Of a stretch of 21,394 nt of DNA, positions 12,575 to 19,762 are shown piece after piece. Both the position numbers and the translations under genes were made by a program. Within the stretch, counting starts at the first letter, position 1. Each line of letters starts with the position of its first letter. The notes below the pieces were generated by a model. That model had not been told where the DNA came from. It saw nothing but the letters and a program-made list of their open reading frames with translations, and searched no databases. The DNA comes from a virus: positions 1 to 21,394 of IMG/VR virus record IMGVR_UViG_3300020281_000138; one strand, written 5' to 3'.

Positions 12575-12626
12575 GATCTCATCAGTTGAGGATTAACCTC
12601 AAGACCCCCTTGAGGGGGTTTCGATC
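12575..12626 (-). ncRNA. Type II hammerhead ribozyme 2
   Basis: Minus-strand order: GATC (12626-12623), GAAA (12622-12619), stem III ACCCCC/GGGGGT with loop TCAA (12619-12604), cleavage nucleotide C at 12603, stem I TTGAGG/CCTCAA with loop TTAAT (12602-12586), CTGATGA (12585-12579), GATC (12578-12575). This gives the classical GUC cleavage triplet, between 12603 and 12602. Compared with ribozyme 1, stem III is two pairs shorter on both strands and has another loop, which is structural covariation. The 5' arm again overlaps the TAG stop of the gene before it. The downstream leader and ATG at 12548 follow within 27 bases. Confidence 0.92.
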
Positions 12627-12844
12627 TAATTAAATGCAAGTCTTCTCTCAATAGTAAATCCTTTTGCAAGTGATAAACCTTGACAGTGTTTAAGGGCGTA
12701 AACTTGTGCAATTGTAGACTTTGAAAGATTTTGTTTTTTCATAAAACCATCTAATTGATTTGGTTCTAAGTAAAAGCTTTTGCTTTCTCCATCTACTTGA
12801 CCCCATATAAAATAATTTAATTTAAGTTTTTTTTCTTTTGCCAT
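12626..12844 (-). CDS. Hypothetical protein upstream of ribozyme 2, 72 residues
   Basis: The product starts MAKEKKLKLNYFIWGQVDGE, a beta-like basic start, then PNQLDGFMKKQNLSKSTIAQ and a helical end. The middle recalls small DNA-binding folds, but no family can be named. Leader GAAAGGATAAAAACAAATG is the same as in the two genes that follow. Its stop TAG is part of ribozyme 2. It is the first gene of the minus-strand block, with a predicted promoter at 12882-12909. Confidence 0.6.
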   Translation of the reverse strand: MAKEKKLKLNYFIWGQVDGESKSFYLEPNQLDGFMKKQNLSKSTIAQVYALKHCQGLSLAKGFTIERRLAFN

Positions 12845-12881
12845 TTGTTTTTATCCTTTCTTTTATATTTATATATTTGGG

Positions 12882-12909
12882 ATATTATGGGATAATAAAG
12901 AGTAATCAA
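12882..12909 (-). promoter_or_regulatory. Possible promoter of the minus-strand block
   Basis: Minus strand: TTGATT (12904-12909), 16-base spacer, TAATAT (12882-12887). The -10 is weaker than in the other promoters. It would start the transcript carrying both hammerhead ribozymes. Confidence 0.4.
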
Positions 12910-12965
12910 GAAAATATTTAATTATTTTTTAAAATTACTAGATATAGTAGGTCCCGGTTTCCAGG

Positions 12966-12979
12966 CACAAGATATTGTG
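12966..12979. repeat. Near-palindromic motif, copy D
   Basis: CACAAGATATTGTG on the plus strand. It is followed at once by TTTCAACTTGAAA (12981-12993), a perfect inverted repeat with one central base. The gap 12845-13031 has no convincing gene and probably holds divergent control regions for both flanking operons. Confidence 0.5.
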
Positions 12980-13031
12980 TTTTCAACTTGAAATTGTAGA
13001 GCTTTGAATGTAAATGTTACTTTAAAAATTA

Positions 13032-13394
13032 ATGAAGAATGAAAGTAAATTTTATCACGAAATCAAAAAGAATATTAATCAAATTAGTTGGGTTAGAATT
13101 GAAAATAATAGCTTATTTGGTACTCCAGATTTATTGGGCTATAATGATAGTTGCACCTTTTTCACAGTAGAATTAAAAGTCGCTAGAGGTAACAAGATCA
13201 CCTTCTCACCCCATCAAATTGCATTCCATTACAGACACCCAAAGAACACCTTCATCTGTGTTAAGGGGCAAGGTTCGAGGTCTCCGAAACTTTTTGAGGG
13301 TTCCAAGATCCATGAACTTTTAAACGTGGGTTTTAAATCAAGGGCATTGGCTCAAGGTTACGAGGATATTAAGAAAGTTTTTAATTCTTTATAA
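13032..13394 (+). CDS. PD-(D/E)XK nuclease, VRR-NUC or resolvase-like
   Basis: The 120-residue product has FGTPDLLGY (D33), FFTVELKVARG (E47 and K49) and SPHQIAFHY (Q62), the D...ExK...Q pattern of small PD-(D/E)XK nucleases. VRR-NUC and phage-type Holliday junction enzymes have this size and layout. It lies just before the packaging genes, where a junction-cutting nuclease would help trim replication intermediates. The ribosome binding site is weak. Exact substrate cannot be told from sequence. Confidence 0.75.
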   Translation: MKNESKFYHEIKKNINQISWVRIENNSLFGTPDLLGYNDSCTFFTVELKVARGNKITFSPHQIAFHYRHPKNTFICVKGQGSRSPKLFEGSKIHELLNVGFKSRALAQGYEDIKKVFNSL

Positions 13395-13396
13395 TT

Positions 13397-13455
13397 TCCG
13401 ATAACTTTAATTTATCGGACATTACTATTGATAGTCATAAATTATCGTTAGTAAT
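13397..13455. terminator. Two tandem hairpins after the nuclease gene
   Basis: TCCGATAA (13397-13404) pairs perfectly with TTATCGGA (13412-13419). Then ATTACTATTGATA (13421-13433) pairs with TATCGTTAGTAAT (13443-13455) with two mismatches. They directly follow the stop codon. T runs are short, so they could slow or stop transcription, or protect the mRNA end. Confidence 0.5.
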
Positions 13456-13461
13456 AATTTA

Positions 13462-13563
13462 ATGACAATAGCCAAAGATCCGTGGTCAATGGATCCTAAA
13501 CCAAAGCCAAAAACCAAAAAACAAACAACACCGACCCCCCTTTTTTTACAAAAGGGATCCTAA
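13462..13563 (+). CDS. 33-residue basic, proline-rich peptide
   Basis: This short ORF (start MTIAKDPWSMDPKPKPKTKK) is mostly Pro, Lys and Thr. It lies between the nuclease and the large terminase and has no clear ribosome binding site. CCCTTTT and AAAAGGG near its end form a small hairpin. Composition and position make it plausible, but support is limited. Confidence 0.4.
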   Translation: MTIAKDPWSMDPKPKPKTKKQTTPTPLFLQKGS

Positions 13564-13568
13564 TACTG

Positions 13569-13580
13569 AGCACATGTGCT
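13569..13580. promoter_or_regulatory. 12-bp perfect palindrome before the large terminase
   Basis: AGCACATGTGCT is a perfect palindrome in the 95-base gap before the large terminase gene. It could be a repressor site controlling late genes. Confidence 0.4.
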
Positions 13581-13638
13581 AAGAGTTAGACTGTTAATGT
13601 TGGTAAAAACGTTTTCATTATGTATAGTGACCCTAAAA

Positions 13639-13656
13639 AAAATTTTGCAAAATTTT
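13639..13656. promoter_or_regulatory. 18-bp perfect palindrome at the large terminase start
   Basis: AAAATTTTGCAAAATTTT is perfectly palindromic and ends two bases before the terminase ATG, where a ribosome binding site should be. None is seen. It may be an operator or an RNA hairpin that hides the start codon. AT-rich DNA makes such palindromes more likely by chance. Confidence 0.4.
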
Positions 13657-13658
13657 AA

Positions 13659-15140
13659 ATGAATTTGGATACAGTAGACATAAGCAAGTTACCTTCTGAT
13701 ATAAGAAAACAGTTCTTGCAGCTAAAGGTAATGCATGCAGAAAAAAAGATACAGAATAAGGCTAAACAAGATTTTCTATCTTTTGTTAAATGTGTATGGC
13801 CTGATTTTGTAGAGGGTCCTCATCACAGACATATTGCAGATAAATTTAATAAATTAGCAACCGGTGAGATAAACCGTTTGATAATCAACATGCCCCCCAG
13901 ACATACCAAGTCGGAGTTTGCCTCATACTTACTTCCTGCTTGGATGGTGGGCCGTGAGCCGAAGCTCAAGATCATTCAAGCAACCCACACGGGTGAACTC
14001 GCAATCAGATTTGGTCGTAAGGCAAAGAACCTAATCGACAGTGAAGACTACGCAAAAATTTTCAAGACGACACTTCAAGAAGATTCCAAAGCAGCAGGAC
14101 GTTGGGAGACAGCACAAGGTGGTGAATATTTTGCAGCTGGTGTTGGTGGTGCAATCACTGGACGTGGTGCAGATCTATTAATCATTGATGACCCACACTC
14201 TGAGCAAGATGCAATGTCCAAGGTTGCATTAGAGTCAGCCTATGAATGGTATACCTCTGGTCCTCGTCAACGTTTGCAGCCTGGTGGTAAGATAGTTTTA
14301 GTTATGACACGTTGGTCTACGAAAGATCTAACGGGTATGTTAGTTAAAAATCAAACAGAAGCGAAAGCTGATCAGTGGCACGTGGTCGAGTTTCCAGCAA
14401 TCATGGATCATGGAACAGATAAAGCTGCACCTGTTTGGCCACAGTATTGGAAACTAGATGAACTTGAAAAGGTTCAAGCAACACTGCCCGTTGCTAAATG
14501 GAATGCACAGTGGATGCAGCAACCAACTAGTGAAGAAGGTGCGATATTGAAACGTGAGTGGTGGAGAACTTATAAATCAGAAAACATTCCACAATTACAG
14601 CACGTCATACAATCTTATGATACTGCGTTCCTTAAAAAAGAAACAGCAGATTATTCAGCTATCACCACTTGGGGTATATTTTATCCTAGTGAGGATGAAG
14701 GGGCTAACCTTATTCTTCTCGACGCTATCAAAGGCAGATACGAGTTCCCTGAGTTACGTAGGTTAGCCCTTGAACAATATGACTATTGGAAACCTGAAAC
14801 GGTAATTGTTGAGGCAAAGGCAAGTGGATTGCCGTTGACTTACGAGTTGAGGAAGATGGATATACCAGTTGTGAACTTTTCACCATCTAAAGGAAATGAC
14901 AAGCACGCACGTGTAAATGCAGTTGCACCTTTGTTTGAAAGTGGTATGATATGGGCTCCTGAGCAAAAATTTGCCGAGGAGGTCATAGAGGAATGTGCAG
15001 CATTCCCATATGGCGATCATGATGACTTGGTAGATAGTACAACACAAGCGATCATGCGATTTAGACAAGGAGGTCTAATCGACCACCCTGAAGACTATGT
15101 CGATGAAGTAACAAATGTACGTAAAAGGATTTATTATTAA
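13659..15140 (+). CDS. terL: Terminase large subunit
   Basis: The 493-residue motor protein packages DNA into the prohead and cuts it. N-terminal ATPase: Walker A MPPRHTKS (residues 78-85), Walker B LLIIDD (173-178) with the catalytic DP pair after it, and the coupling motif TRWS (217-220). C-terminal RNase H-like nuclease: YDTAF (D321), VEAKASG (E385) and GDHDDLVDS (D453-D456). All key acids are present and the length is typical. The start codon has no clear Shine-Dalgarno site and lies at an 18-bp palindrome. The stop overlaps the next start by one base. Confidence 0.95.
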   Translation: MNLDTVDISKLPSDIRKQFLQLKVMHAEKKIQNKAKQDFLSFVKCVWPDFVEGPHHRHIADKFNKLATGEINRLIINMPPRHTKSEFASYLLPAWMVGREPKLKIIQATHTGELAIRFGRKAKNLIDSEDYAKIFKTTLQEDSKAAGRWETAQGGEYFAAGVGGAITGRGADLLIIDDPHSEQDAMSKVALESAYEWYTSGPRQRLQPGGKIVLVMTRWSTKDLTGMLVKNQTEAKADQWHVVEFPAIMDHGTDKAAPVWPQYWKLDELEKVQATLPVAKWNAQWMQQPTSEEGAILKREWWRTYKSENIPQLQHVIQSYDTAFLKKETADYSAITTWGIFYPSEDEGANLILLDAIKGRYEFPELRRLALEQYDYWKPETVIVEAKASGLPLTYELRKMDIPVVNFSPSKGNDKHARVNAVAPLFESGMIWAPEQKFAEEVIEECAAFPYGDHDDLVDSTTQAIMRFRQGGLIDHPEDYVDEVTNVRKRIYY

Positions 15141-16492
15141 TGTCTGCACTATCTGATGAATATATCAAAAATTTTTCTAAAGAGAGAAAAGCCATATTTA
15201 ATAAAAGATTTAGTGATGACTATGATCCTAATATGTCTGAACGTTCTAATATTATAAGAATTCTAAATGAGATGAGAGAGCTTGGTTTAGCAGAGGGTGG
15301 CATCACTCGTATTGGTTTAAAAAATGGAATGAAGTTAAGCGATTTTTTTAACATACAAGCTTCAGGATCAAAATCTGGTAAGCAACAAATTGAAGGTGCA
15401 CCAGAAGGTTTTACAATAGATAAGGAAACTTTTAACGCTATAATAAAAGCAGATATACCTCTATCTGAAAAAATAGATTTACTTGCAAGTTATGAATACG
15501 GGAAAGGTAGAGATAGAATTGAAAAAGATGACCAAGAATTATTTTTAGGTGAAGGTGGATTTAAAGATAGAAACATTGGACTAGGTTTTAATAAGGAGGG
15601 TGAGGGTTTTGGTGGAACATTAATGTATAATTTAGAAACAGGTAAACCAGAATTTAAAATTGGATTTAAAAAACAATTTAACAAAGGTGGACGTGTTGCT
15701 TATCAAGAAGGAACACCAGATAGAGAACTTTATGAAACTCCAGTTACCGATGCAATAAAATCGGTGAATGAAAAAACTATTGATGCTATACAAAAGGGTG
15801 CAGAATTAGTTGATAAATATACTGGTATAGATCAAATAACTTCCTCTAATTTTCCAGGTGCTTTCGATGAGGCGTCTGGTCAACCCTCTGATTTTAGACA
15901 TCAAGCTGCATCAAATCTTTTAGCTGAGGCTTTAGGAAAAGGAAAAGCAGGCCCTTTAGGATATTTATCTGGTGCTATTGGTGCAAGTGGTTTAGGAGCA
16001 ATAAAAGAAATTGGTGATCTTGCAGCAGCGTTATATGATAATCCAAAAAATTATAAAGATGCTTTTAGTGAATTTGTAAAAGACAATGTAAGCAATATTA
16101 AAGGAGCATTTGCAAAAAACAAAACAAGTCAAGAGTTATACGATGAATTGATGGCAGGTTACGTACCAATAGATCCTTTTGCAATGGATAGAACAAGCCT
16201 TTTAAGATCACAACAGATTTTTGCACAAAGAAAAAAAGCACTTGAGGATGCGAAGAAAAAACAAGAAGATATCAAAAAATTTATAGAACAAAAAGATACA
16301 ATTACCCCTATTAAAAAACCAACTAGAACTGTAACAGGAACCACGAAACCTGGAACAGGTGGTGGAGGTGGAGGTTTCACCCCAACTACTACAGCTCAAA
16401 ATATAGCGAGAACTACTAGTCGTGTAGAAGACGGTAGAGTTAAAGCCTATGGTCTAGCAAAAGGTGGACTGGCTAGAATGTTAGGTGAGTAA
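15140..16492 (+). CDS. Putative virion-associated protein, 450 residues
   Basis: The gene lies between terminase and portal, so a capsid or ejection role is likely. The protein has a charged helical N-terminus, a central Gly-rich part (LGFNKEGEGFGGTLMYNLE, then NKGGRVAYQEGTPD) and a small-residue hydrophobic helix (LGYLSGAIGASGLGAIKEIG). A long charged helix, a linker with six glycines (about 408-413) and the ending GLAKGGLARMLGE follow. I recall KGGLA...LGE endings and GGRV...YQEG segments from several marine phage proteins. The hydrophobic part could contact membrane during DNA entry; that is inference. Confidence 0.65.
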   Translation: MSALSDEYIKNFSKERKAIFNKRFSDDYDPNMSERSNIIRILNEMRELGLAEGGITRIGLKNGMKLSDFFNIQASGSKSGKQQIEGAPEGFTIDKETFNAIIKADIPLSEKIDLLASYEYGKGRDRIEKDDQELFLGEGGFKDRNIGLGFNKEGEGFGGTLMYNLETGKPEFKIGFKKQFNKGGRVAYQEGTPDRELYETPVTDAIKSVNEKTIDAIQKGAELVDKYTGIDQITSSNFPGAFDEASGQPSDFRHQAASNLLAEALGKGKAGPLGYLSGAIGASGLGAIKEIGDLAAALYDNPKNYKDAFSEFVKDNVSNIKGAFAKNKTSQELYDELMAGYVPIDPFAMDRTSLLRSQQIFAQRKKALEDAKKKQEDIKKFIEQKDTITPIKKPTRTVTGTTKPGTGGGGGGFTPTTTAQNIARTTSRVEDGRVKAYGLAKGGLARMLGE

Positions 16493-16677
16493 TGGTTAAG
16501 AAACTAACCACAACAATACCACCATTACGTGGACCTAATCCACAAGGGTTGAATATTCCTTTAAAACAAGTTAAAACCGTTAAACTGGAGAAATTAAATG
16601 GCAGAAATAGACAAGGGTCTTCCGAATACTCGAACGAAACTAGAGGTTCCTTCACAAGAGGAAATCGAAGAAGTTAG
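16492..16677 (+). CDS. Short conserved protein before the portal
   Basis: The product begins MVKKLTTTIPPLRGPNPQG, a segment I recall from marine phages at this same place. AGGTGA precedes the ATG, which shares a base with the previous stop. The last 80 bases overlap the portal gene in another frame and look like shadow sequence (RQGSSEYSNETRGSFTRG), so the ancestral gene may have been shorter. Function unknown. Confidence 0.6.
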   Translation: MVKKLTTTIPPLRGPNPQGLNIPLKQVKTVKLEKLNGRNRQGSSEYSNETRGSFTRGNRRS

Positions 16678-19045
16678 TGTTCAAGAACCAACAGACGATA
16701 AGGGACCGATAGAAGTTATACCTGAAGAAGATGGTGGTGTAACGTTAGACTTTGAACCGGGTGCAATCAATGTCCCTGGAACCGAGAATCATTTTGATAA
16801 TTTAGCAGACATATTACCTGATGATATTTTAGAACCAATTGGTTCTGACATGGTTAACAATTACATGGACTATAAAGCTTCAAGAAAAGATTGGGAACAA
16901 TCTTATACTCAAGGTTTAGATCTGTTAGGTTTTAAGTATGAAAATAGAACTGAACCATTTCAAGGAGCGAGTGGTGCAACACACCCAGTTCTTGCAGAGG
17001 CAGTAACACAGTTTCAAGCACAAGCTTACAAAGAATTATTACCAAGTGACGGACCTGTTAGAACACAGATTATAGGAATTAAAAATCAACAAACTGAATC
17101 ACAATCGCAACGTGTTAAAGATTACATGAATTATCTAATCATGGATCAAATGAAAGAGTATGAAGAAGAGTTTGATTCTATGTTATTTCATTTACCATTA
17201 GCTGGTTCTACATTTAAAAAAGTTTACTACGATGTACCATTAGGTAGAGTGGTTTCTAAATTTGTACCAGCAGATGAATTAGTTGTGCCATACACTGCAA
17301 CAAGTATTGATGATGCAGAGTCTGTAATACACGTTGTTAAAATGTCAGAAAACGAATTACGAAAACAACAAGTAAATGGTTTCTACGTAGATGTAGAGTT
17401 AGCACCACCGAGTAGTGTTGAACAAAACTCTGTAGAGAAAAAAGAAAAAGAATTAGATGGTACTAAAAAATCTGGTAAACAAGAAACAATATACACTCTA
17501 TTAGAGTGCCATGTGAACTTAGACCTAGAGGGTTTTGAAGATCAAGGACCTGATGGACCTACAGGAATTAAATTACCATACATTGTAACTGTTGAAGAAG
17601 GAAGTAGAACAGTTCTAGCAATTAGAAGAAATTATGCGCCCAACGATCTAAAGAAAAATAAAATCCAATATTTCGTTCATTTTAAATTTCTTCCAGGTTT
17701 AGGATTTTATGGCTTTGGATTGATCCACATGATTGGCGGATTAAGCAGAACTGCAACAGCTGCTCTCCGTCAATTATTGGATGCTGGCACACTATCAAAC
17801 TTACCTGCTGGATTTAAACAAAGAGGAGTAAGGGTTAGAGATGAAGCATCTCCAATACAACCAGGTGAGTTTAAGGATGTCGACGCACCAGGTGGAAGTT
17901 TAAGAGATGCGTTCTTTCCTTTACCTTACAAAGAACCATCACAAACATTATTAAATTTATTAGGTGTTGTAGTATCAGCTGGTCAAAGATTCGCTGCTAT
18001 TGCTGACATGCAAGTGGGTGATGGTAATCAAGCCGCTGCTGTTGGAACTACAGTTGCATTATTAGAACGTGGCTCACGTGTCATGTCTGCAATACACAAA
18101 AGATGTTACGCAGCCATGAAAGATGAATTTAAATTATTAGCAAAAGTCGTTGCACAATACTTACCACCAGAATATCCATACGATGTTGTTGGTGGACAGA
18201 GAAATATTAAACAAGCCGACTTTGATGATAGAATAGACGTTGTACCGGTTGCAGATCCTAATATATTTTCTATGTCACAAAGAGTGACTTTAGCACAAAC
18301 ACAACTACAACTTGCAACATCTAATCCACAGATACACAACTTGTATCAAGTTTATAGAAACATGTATGAAGCAATTGGTGTTAAAAATGTAGATGCAGTT
18401 CTACCACCACCAGCTCCAAATGCACCTATGGATCCAAGTATGGAACACATAAATGCTTTGAATGGAAAACCTTTTCAAGCTTTTCCTGGTCAAGACCATA
18501 GAGCTCATATCACTGCACACTTAAACTTCATGTCAACTAATATGGTTAGAAATAATCCTGCAATTATGGGTGCAATACAGAAAAATATTCTAGAACACAT
18601 CAGTTTAATGGCTCAAGAACAAGTACAATTAGAGTTTAGAGAACAAATGCAAGAGATGATGTTGATGCAACAACAAGCAGCAATGAATCCAATGGTACAA
18701 CAACAGCTACAAATGATGACAAATCAAGTTGAAGCTAGAAAATCTGTCTTGATTGCAGAGATGACAGAAGAATTTATGAAGGAAGAGAAGAAAATTACTT
18801 CACAGTTTGACAATGACCCATTGTTAAAACTAAAATCTAGAGAAGTTGACCTACGTGCTATGGAAAATGAACGTAAAAAAGAATACGACAAAGCTCAAAA
18901 TGACATTGCAAGAGCAAGATTGATGCAATCAGGTGAAAATTTTGACGAAAAACTAGAGCAGAATGAAGATTTAGCTAAATTAAGAGCTGGAGTTAGCCTT
19001 GCAAAGCAAGGAATTCAAGATGCTAAGATAATGATAGACAATTAA
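16598..19045 (+). CDS. Portal protein
   Basis: The 815-residue product follows the large terminase in the usual head-gene order and has portal size. It has an acidic, flexible N-terminus (1-60) and a conserved core with GASGATHPVLAEAVTQFQ (about 125), FDSMLFHLPLAGSTFKKVYY (about 190-210), VPADELVVPY and FLPGLGFYGFGLIHMIGG (about 365). After a clip/stem-like region comes a Gln/Met-rich coiled-coil C-terminus (MMLMQQQAAMNPMVQQQLQ) to the end. It would form the dodecameric ring through which DNA enters. The family is nearest, by eye, to P22-like portals. TGGAG lies upstream of the ATG. Confidence 0.8.
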   Translation: MAEIDKGLPNTRTKLEVPSQEEIEEVSVQEPTDDKGPIEVIPEEDGGVTLDFEPGAINVPGTENHFDNLADILPDDILEPIGSDMVNNYMDYKASRKDWEQSYTQGLDLLGFKYENRTEPFQGASGATHPVLAEAVTQFQAQAYKELLPSDGPVRTQIIGIKNQQTESQSQRVKDYMNYLIMDQMKEYEEEFDSMLFHLPLAGSTFKKVYYDVPLGRVVSKFVPADELVVPYTATSIDDAESVIHVVKMSENELRKQQVNGFYVDVELAPPSSVEQNSVEKKEKELDGTKKSGKQETIYTLLECHVNLDLEGFEDQGPDGPTGIKLPYIVTVEEGSRTVLAIRRNYAPNDLKKNKIQYFVHFKFLPGLGFYGFGLIHMIGGLSRTATAALRQLLDAGTLSNLPAGFKQRGVRVRDEASPIQPGEFKDVDAPGGSLRDAFFPLPYKEPSQTLLNLLGVVVSAGQRFAAIADMQVGDGNQAAAVGTTVALLERGSRVMSAIHKRCYAAMKDEFKLLAKVVAQYLPPEYPYDVVGGQRNIKQADFDDRIDVVPVADPNIFSMSQRVTLAQTQLQLATSNPQIHNLYQVYRNMYEAIGVKNVDAVLPPPAPNAPMDPSMEHINALNGKPFQAFPGQDHRAHITAHLNFMSTNMVRNNPAIMGAIQKNILEHISLMAQEQVQLEFREQMQEMMLMQQQAAMNPMVQQQLQMMTNQVEARKSVLIAEMTEEFMKEEKKITSQFDNDPLLKLKSREVDLRAMENERKKEYDKAQNDIARARLMQSGENFDEKLEQNEDLAKLRAGVSLAKQGIQDAKIMIDN

Positions 19046-19047
19046 TT

Positions 19048-19203
19048 ATGCCATTGACAGATAAAGGTAAAAAAATTATGAAATCTATGAAGAAACAATA
19101 TGGTAAGAAGAAGGGAGAAACTGTTTTCTATGCATCTCGTAACAAAGGTGTTATAAAAGGTGTAGAAAAAACTAAAAAAAGGAGCAAAAATGCAAAAGCT
19201 TGA
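19048..19203 (+). CDS. Small basic conserved phage protein, 51 residues
   Basis: The product begins MPLTDKGKKIMKSMKKQYGK and continues ETVFYASRNKGVIKGVE. This is a very common short phage protein, recognised from its pattern (KGKKIM, YGKKKGExVFYAS, NKG). It lies after the portal as in many marine phages. It is basic and may bind DNA or a structural partner. It ends inside the start of the next gene. Confidence 0.75.
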   Translation: MPLTDKGKKIMKSMKKQYGKKKGETVFYASRNKGVIKGVEKTKKRSKNAKA

Positions 19204-19372
19204 CAAAATACAAGAAGTTAAAGTTGCAGAGCAGAGTATTGAAGTAGATCCTAGATCAAAAACTACTGCTGACCAAGCATTTAACTATATTGGCACTGGT
19301 GGATCTGAAGAAGAAGTACAAGGTCAAGGAGCAGTGTTAGCTGAAAAGAAAAGAAAATCTAAAGCGTACTAA
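19190..19372 (+). CDS. Conserved small protein, 60 residues
   Basis: AAAGGAGCAAAA precedes the ATG. The product has a charged start and the segment FNYIGTGGSEEEVQGQGAVL, then a basic end KKRKSKAY. I recall the GTGGSEEEVQGQG segment from marine phage structural clusters. It overlaps the previous gene by 14 bases. Function unknown; a head assembly role is suggested by position. Confidence 0.7.
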   Translation: MQKLDKIQEVKVAEQSIEVDPRSKTTADQAFNYIGTGGSEEEVQGQGAVLAEKKRKSKAY

Positions 19373-19375
19373 ATT

Positions 19376-19762
19376 ATGTGGTTTAGTGCTATTAAATTAG
19401 CGATATCTGCTGGAAGTAAGATATACGCCAACAAGCAGAAAGCCAAGATGGCTATGTCTGACGCTCAGTTGTTACATGCAGAACGACAAGCTCGTGGTGA
19501 GGAAGCTTACCAAGGTAAATTACTTGAGGCTAGACAATCGGACTGGAAAGACGAGGCAGTTTTGATAATTCTCAGTTTGCCCGTGTTGGTGCTTGCATAT
19601 GCAGTCATATCAGATGACCCAACTGCTATGGACAAGGTAAAATTATTCTTCGAGATGTTCTCACAGCTGCCGGGATGGTTCACAAATTTATGGATCCTTG
19701 TCGTGGCGAGCATTTATGGTATAAAGGGTACACAAATTTTTAGAAACGGAGGCAAAAAATAA
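19376..19762 (+). CDS. Two-helix membrane protein, holin-like
   Basis: The 128-residue product starts with an amphipathic region (WFSAIKLAISAGSKIYANKQ), has a conserved SDAQLLHAERQARGEEAYQG and then two membrane helices, about residues 60-78 (LIILSLPVLVLAYAVISDD) and 100-115 (FTNLWILVVASIYGIKG). A charged tail ends KGTQIFRNGGKK. Two helices with short loops resemble a class II holin, but placement among head genes also allows a virion membrane-contact role. The layout is common in marine phages. No lysis enzyme is seen in the window. Confidence 0.65.
   Translation: MWFSAIKLAISAGSKIYANKQKAKMAMSDAQLLHAERQARGEEAYQGKLLEARQSDWKDEAVLIILSLPVLVLAYAVISDDPTAMDKVKLFFEMFSQLPGWFTNLWILVVASIYGIKGTQIFRNGGKK

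Larger units (their letters stand above)
12057..12602. repeat. 36-bp direct repeat pair covering ribozyme core and stem I
   Basis: Bases 12057-12092 and 12567-12602 are identical over 36 positions, 510 bases apart. They cover the 3' half of each hammerhead (stem I, catalytic core and stem II strand). The stem III halves next to them differ in length and loop, so the copies are not a recent simple duplication. Confidence 0.85.

Noticed and set aside
12277-12576. 99-residue plus-strand ORF opposite the 142-residue gene
   Set aside because: It is a shadow of the minus gene, rich in Phe and Cys, and lacks a ribosome binding site.
12520-12711. 63-residue minus-strand ORF across ribozyme 2
   Set aside because: It reads through the ribozyme in another frame and overlaps two better supported genes with good leaders.
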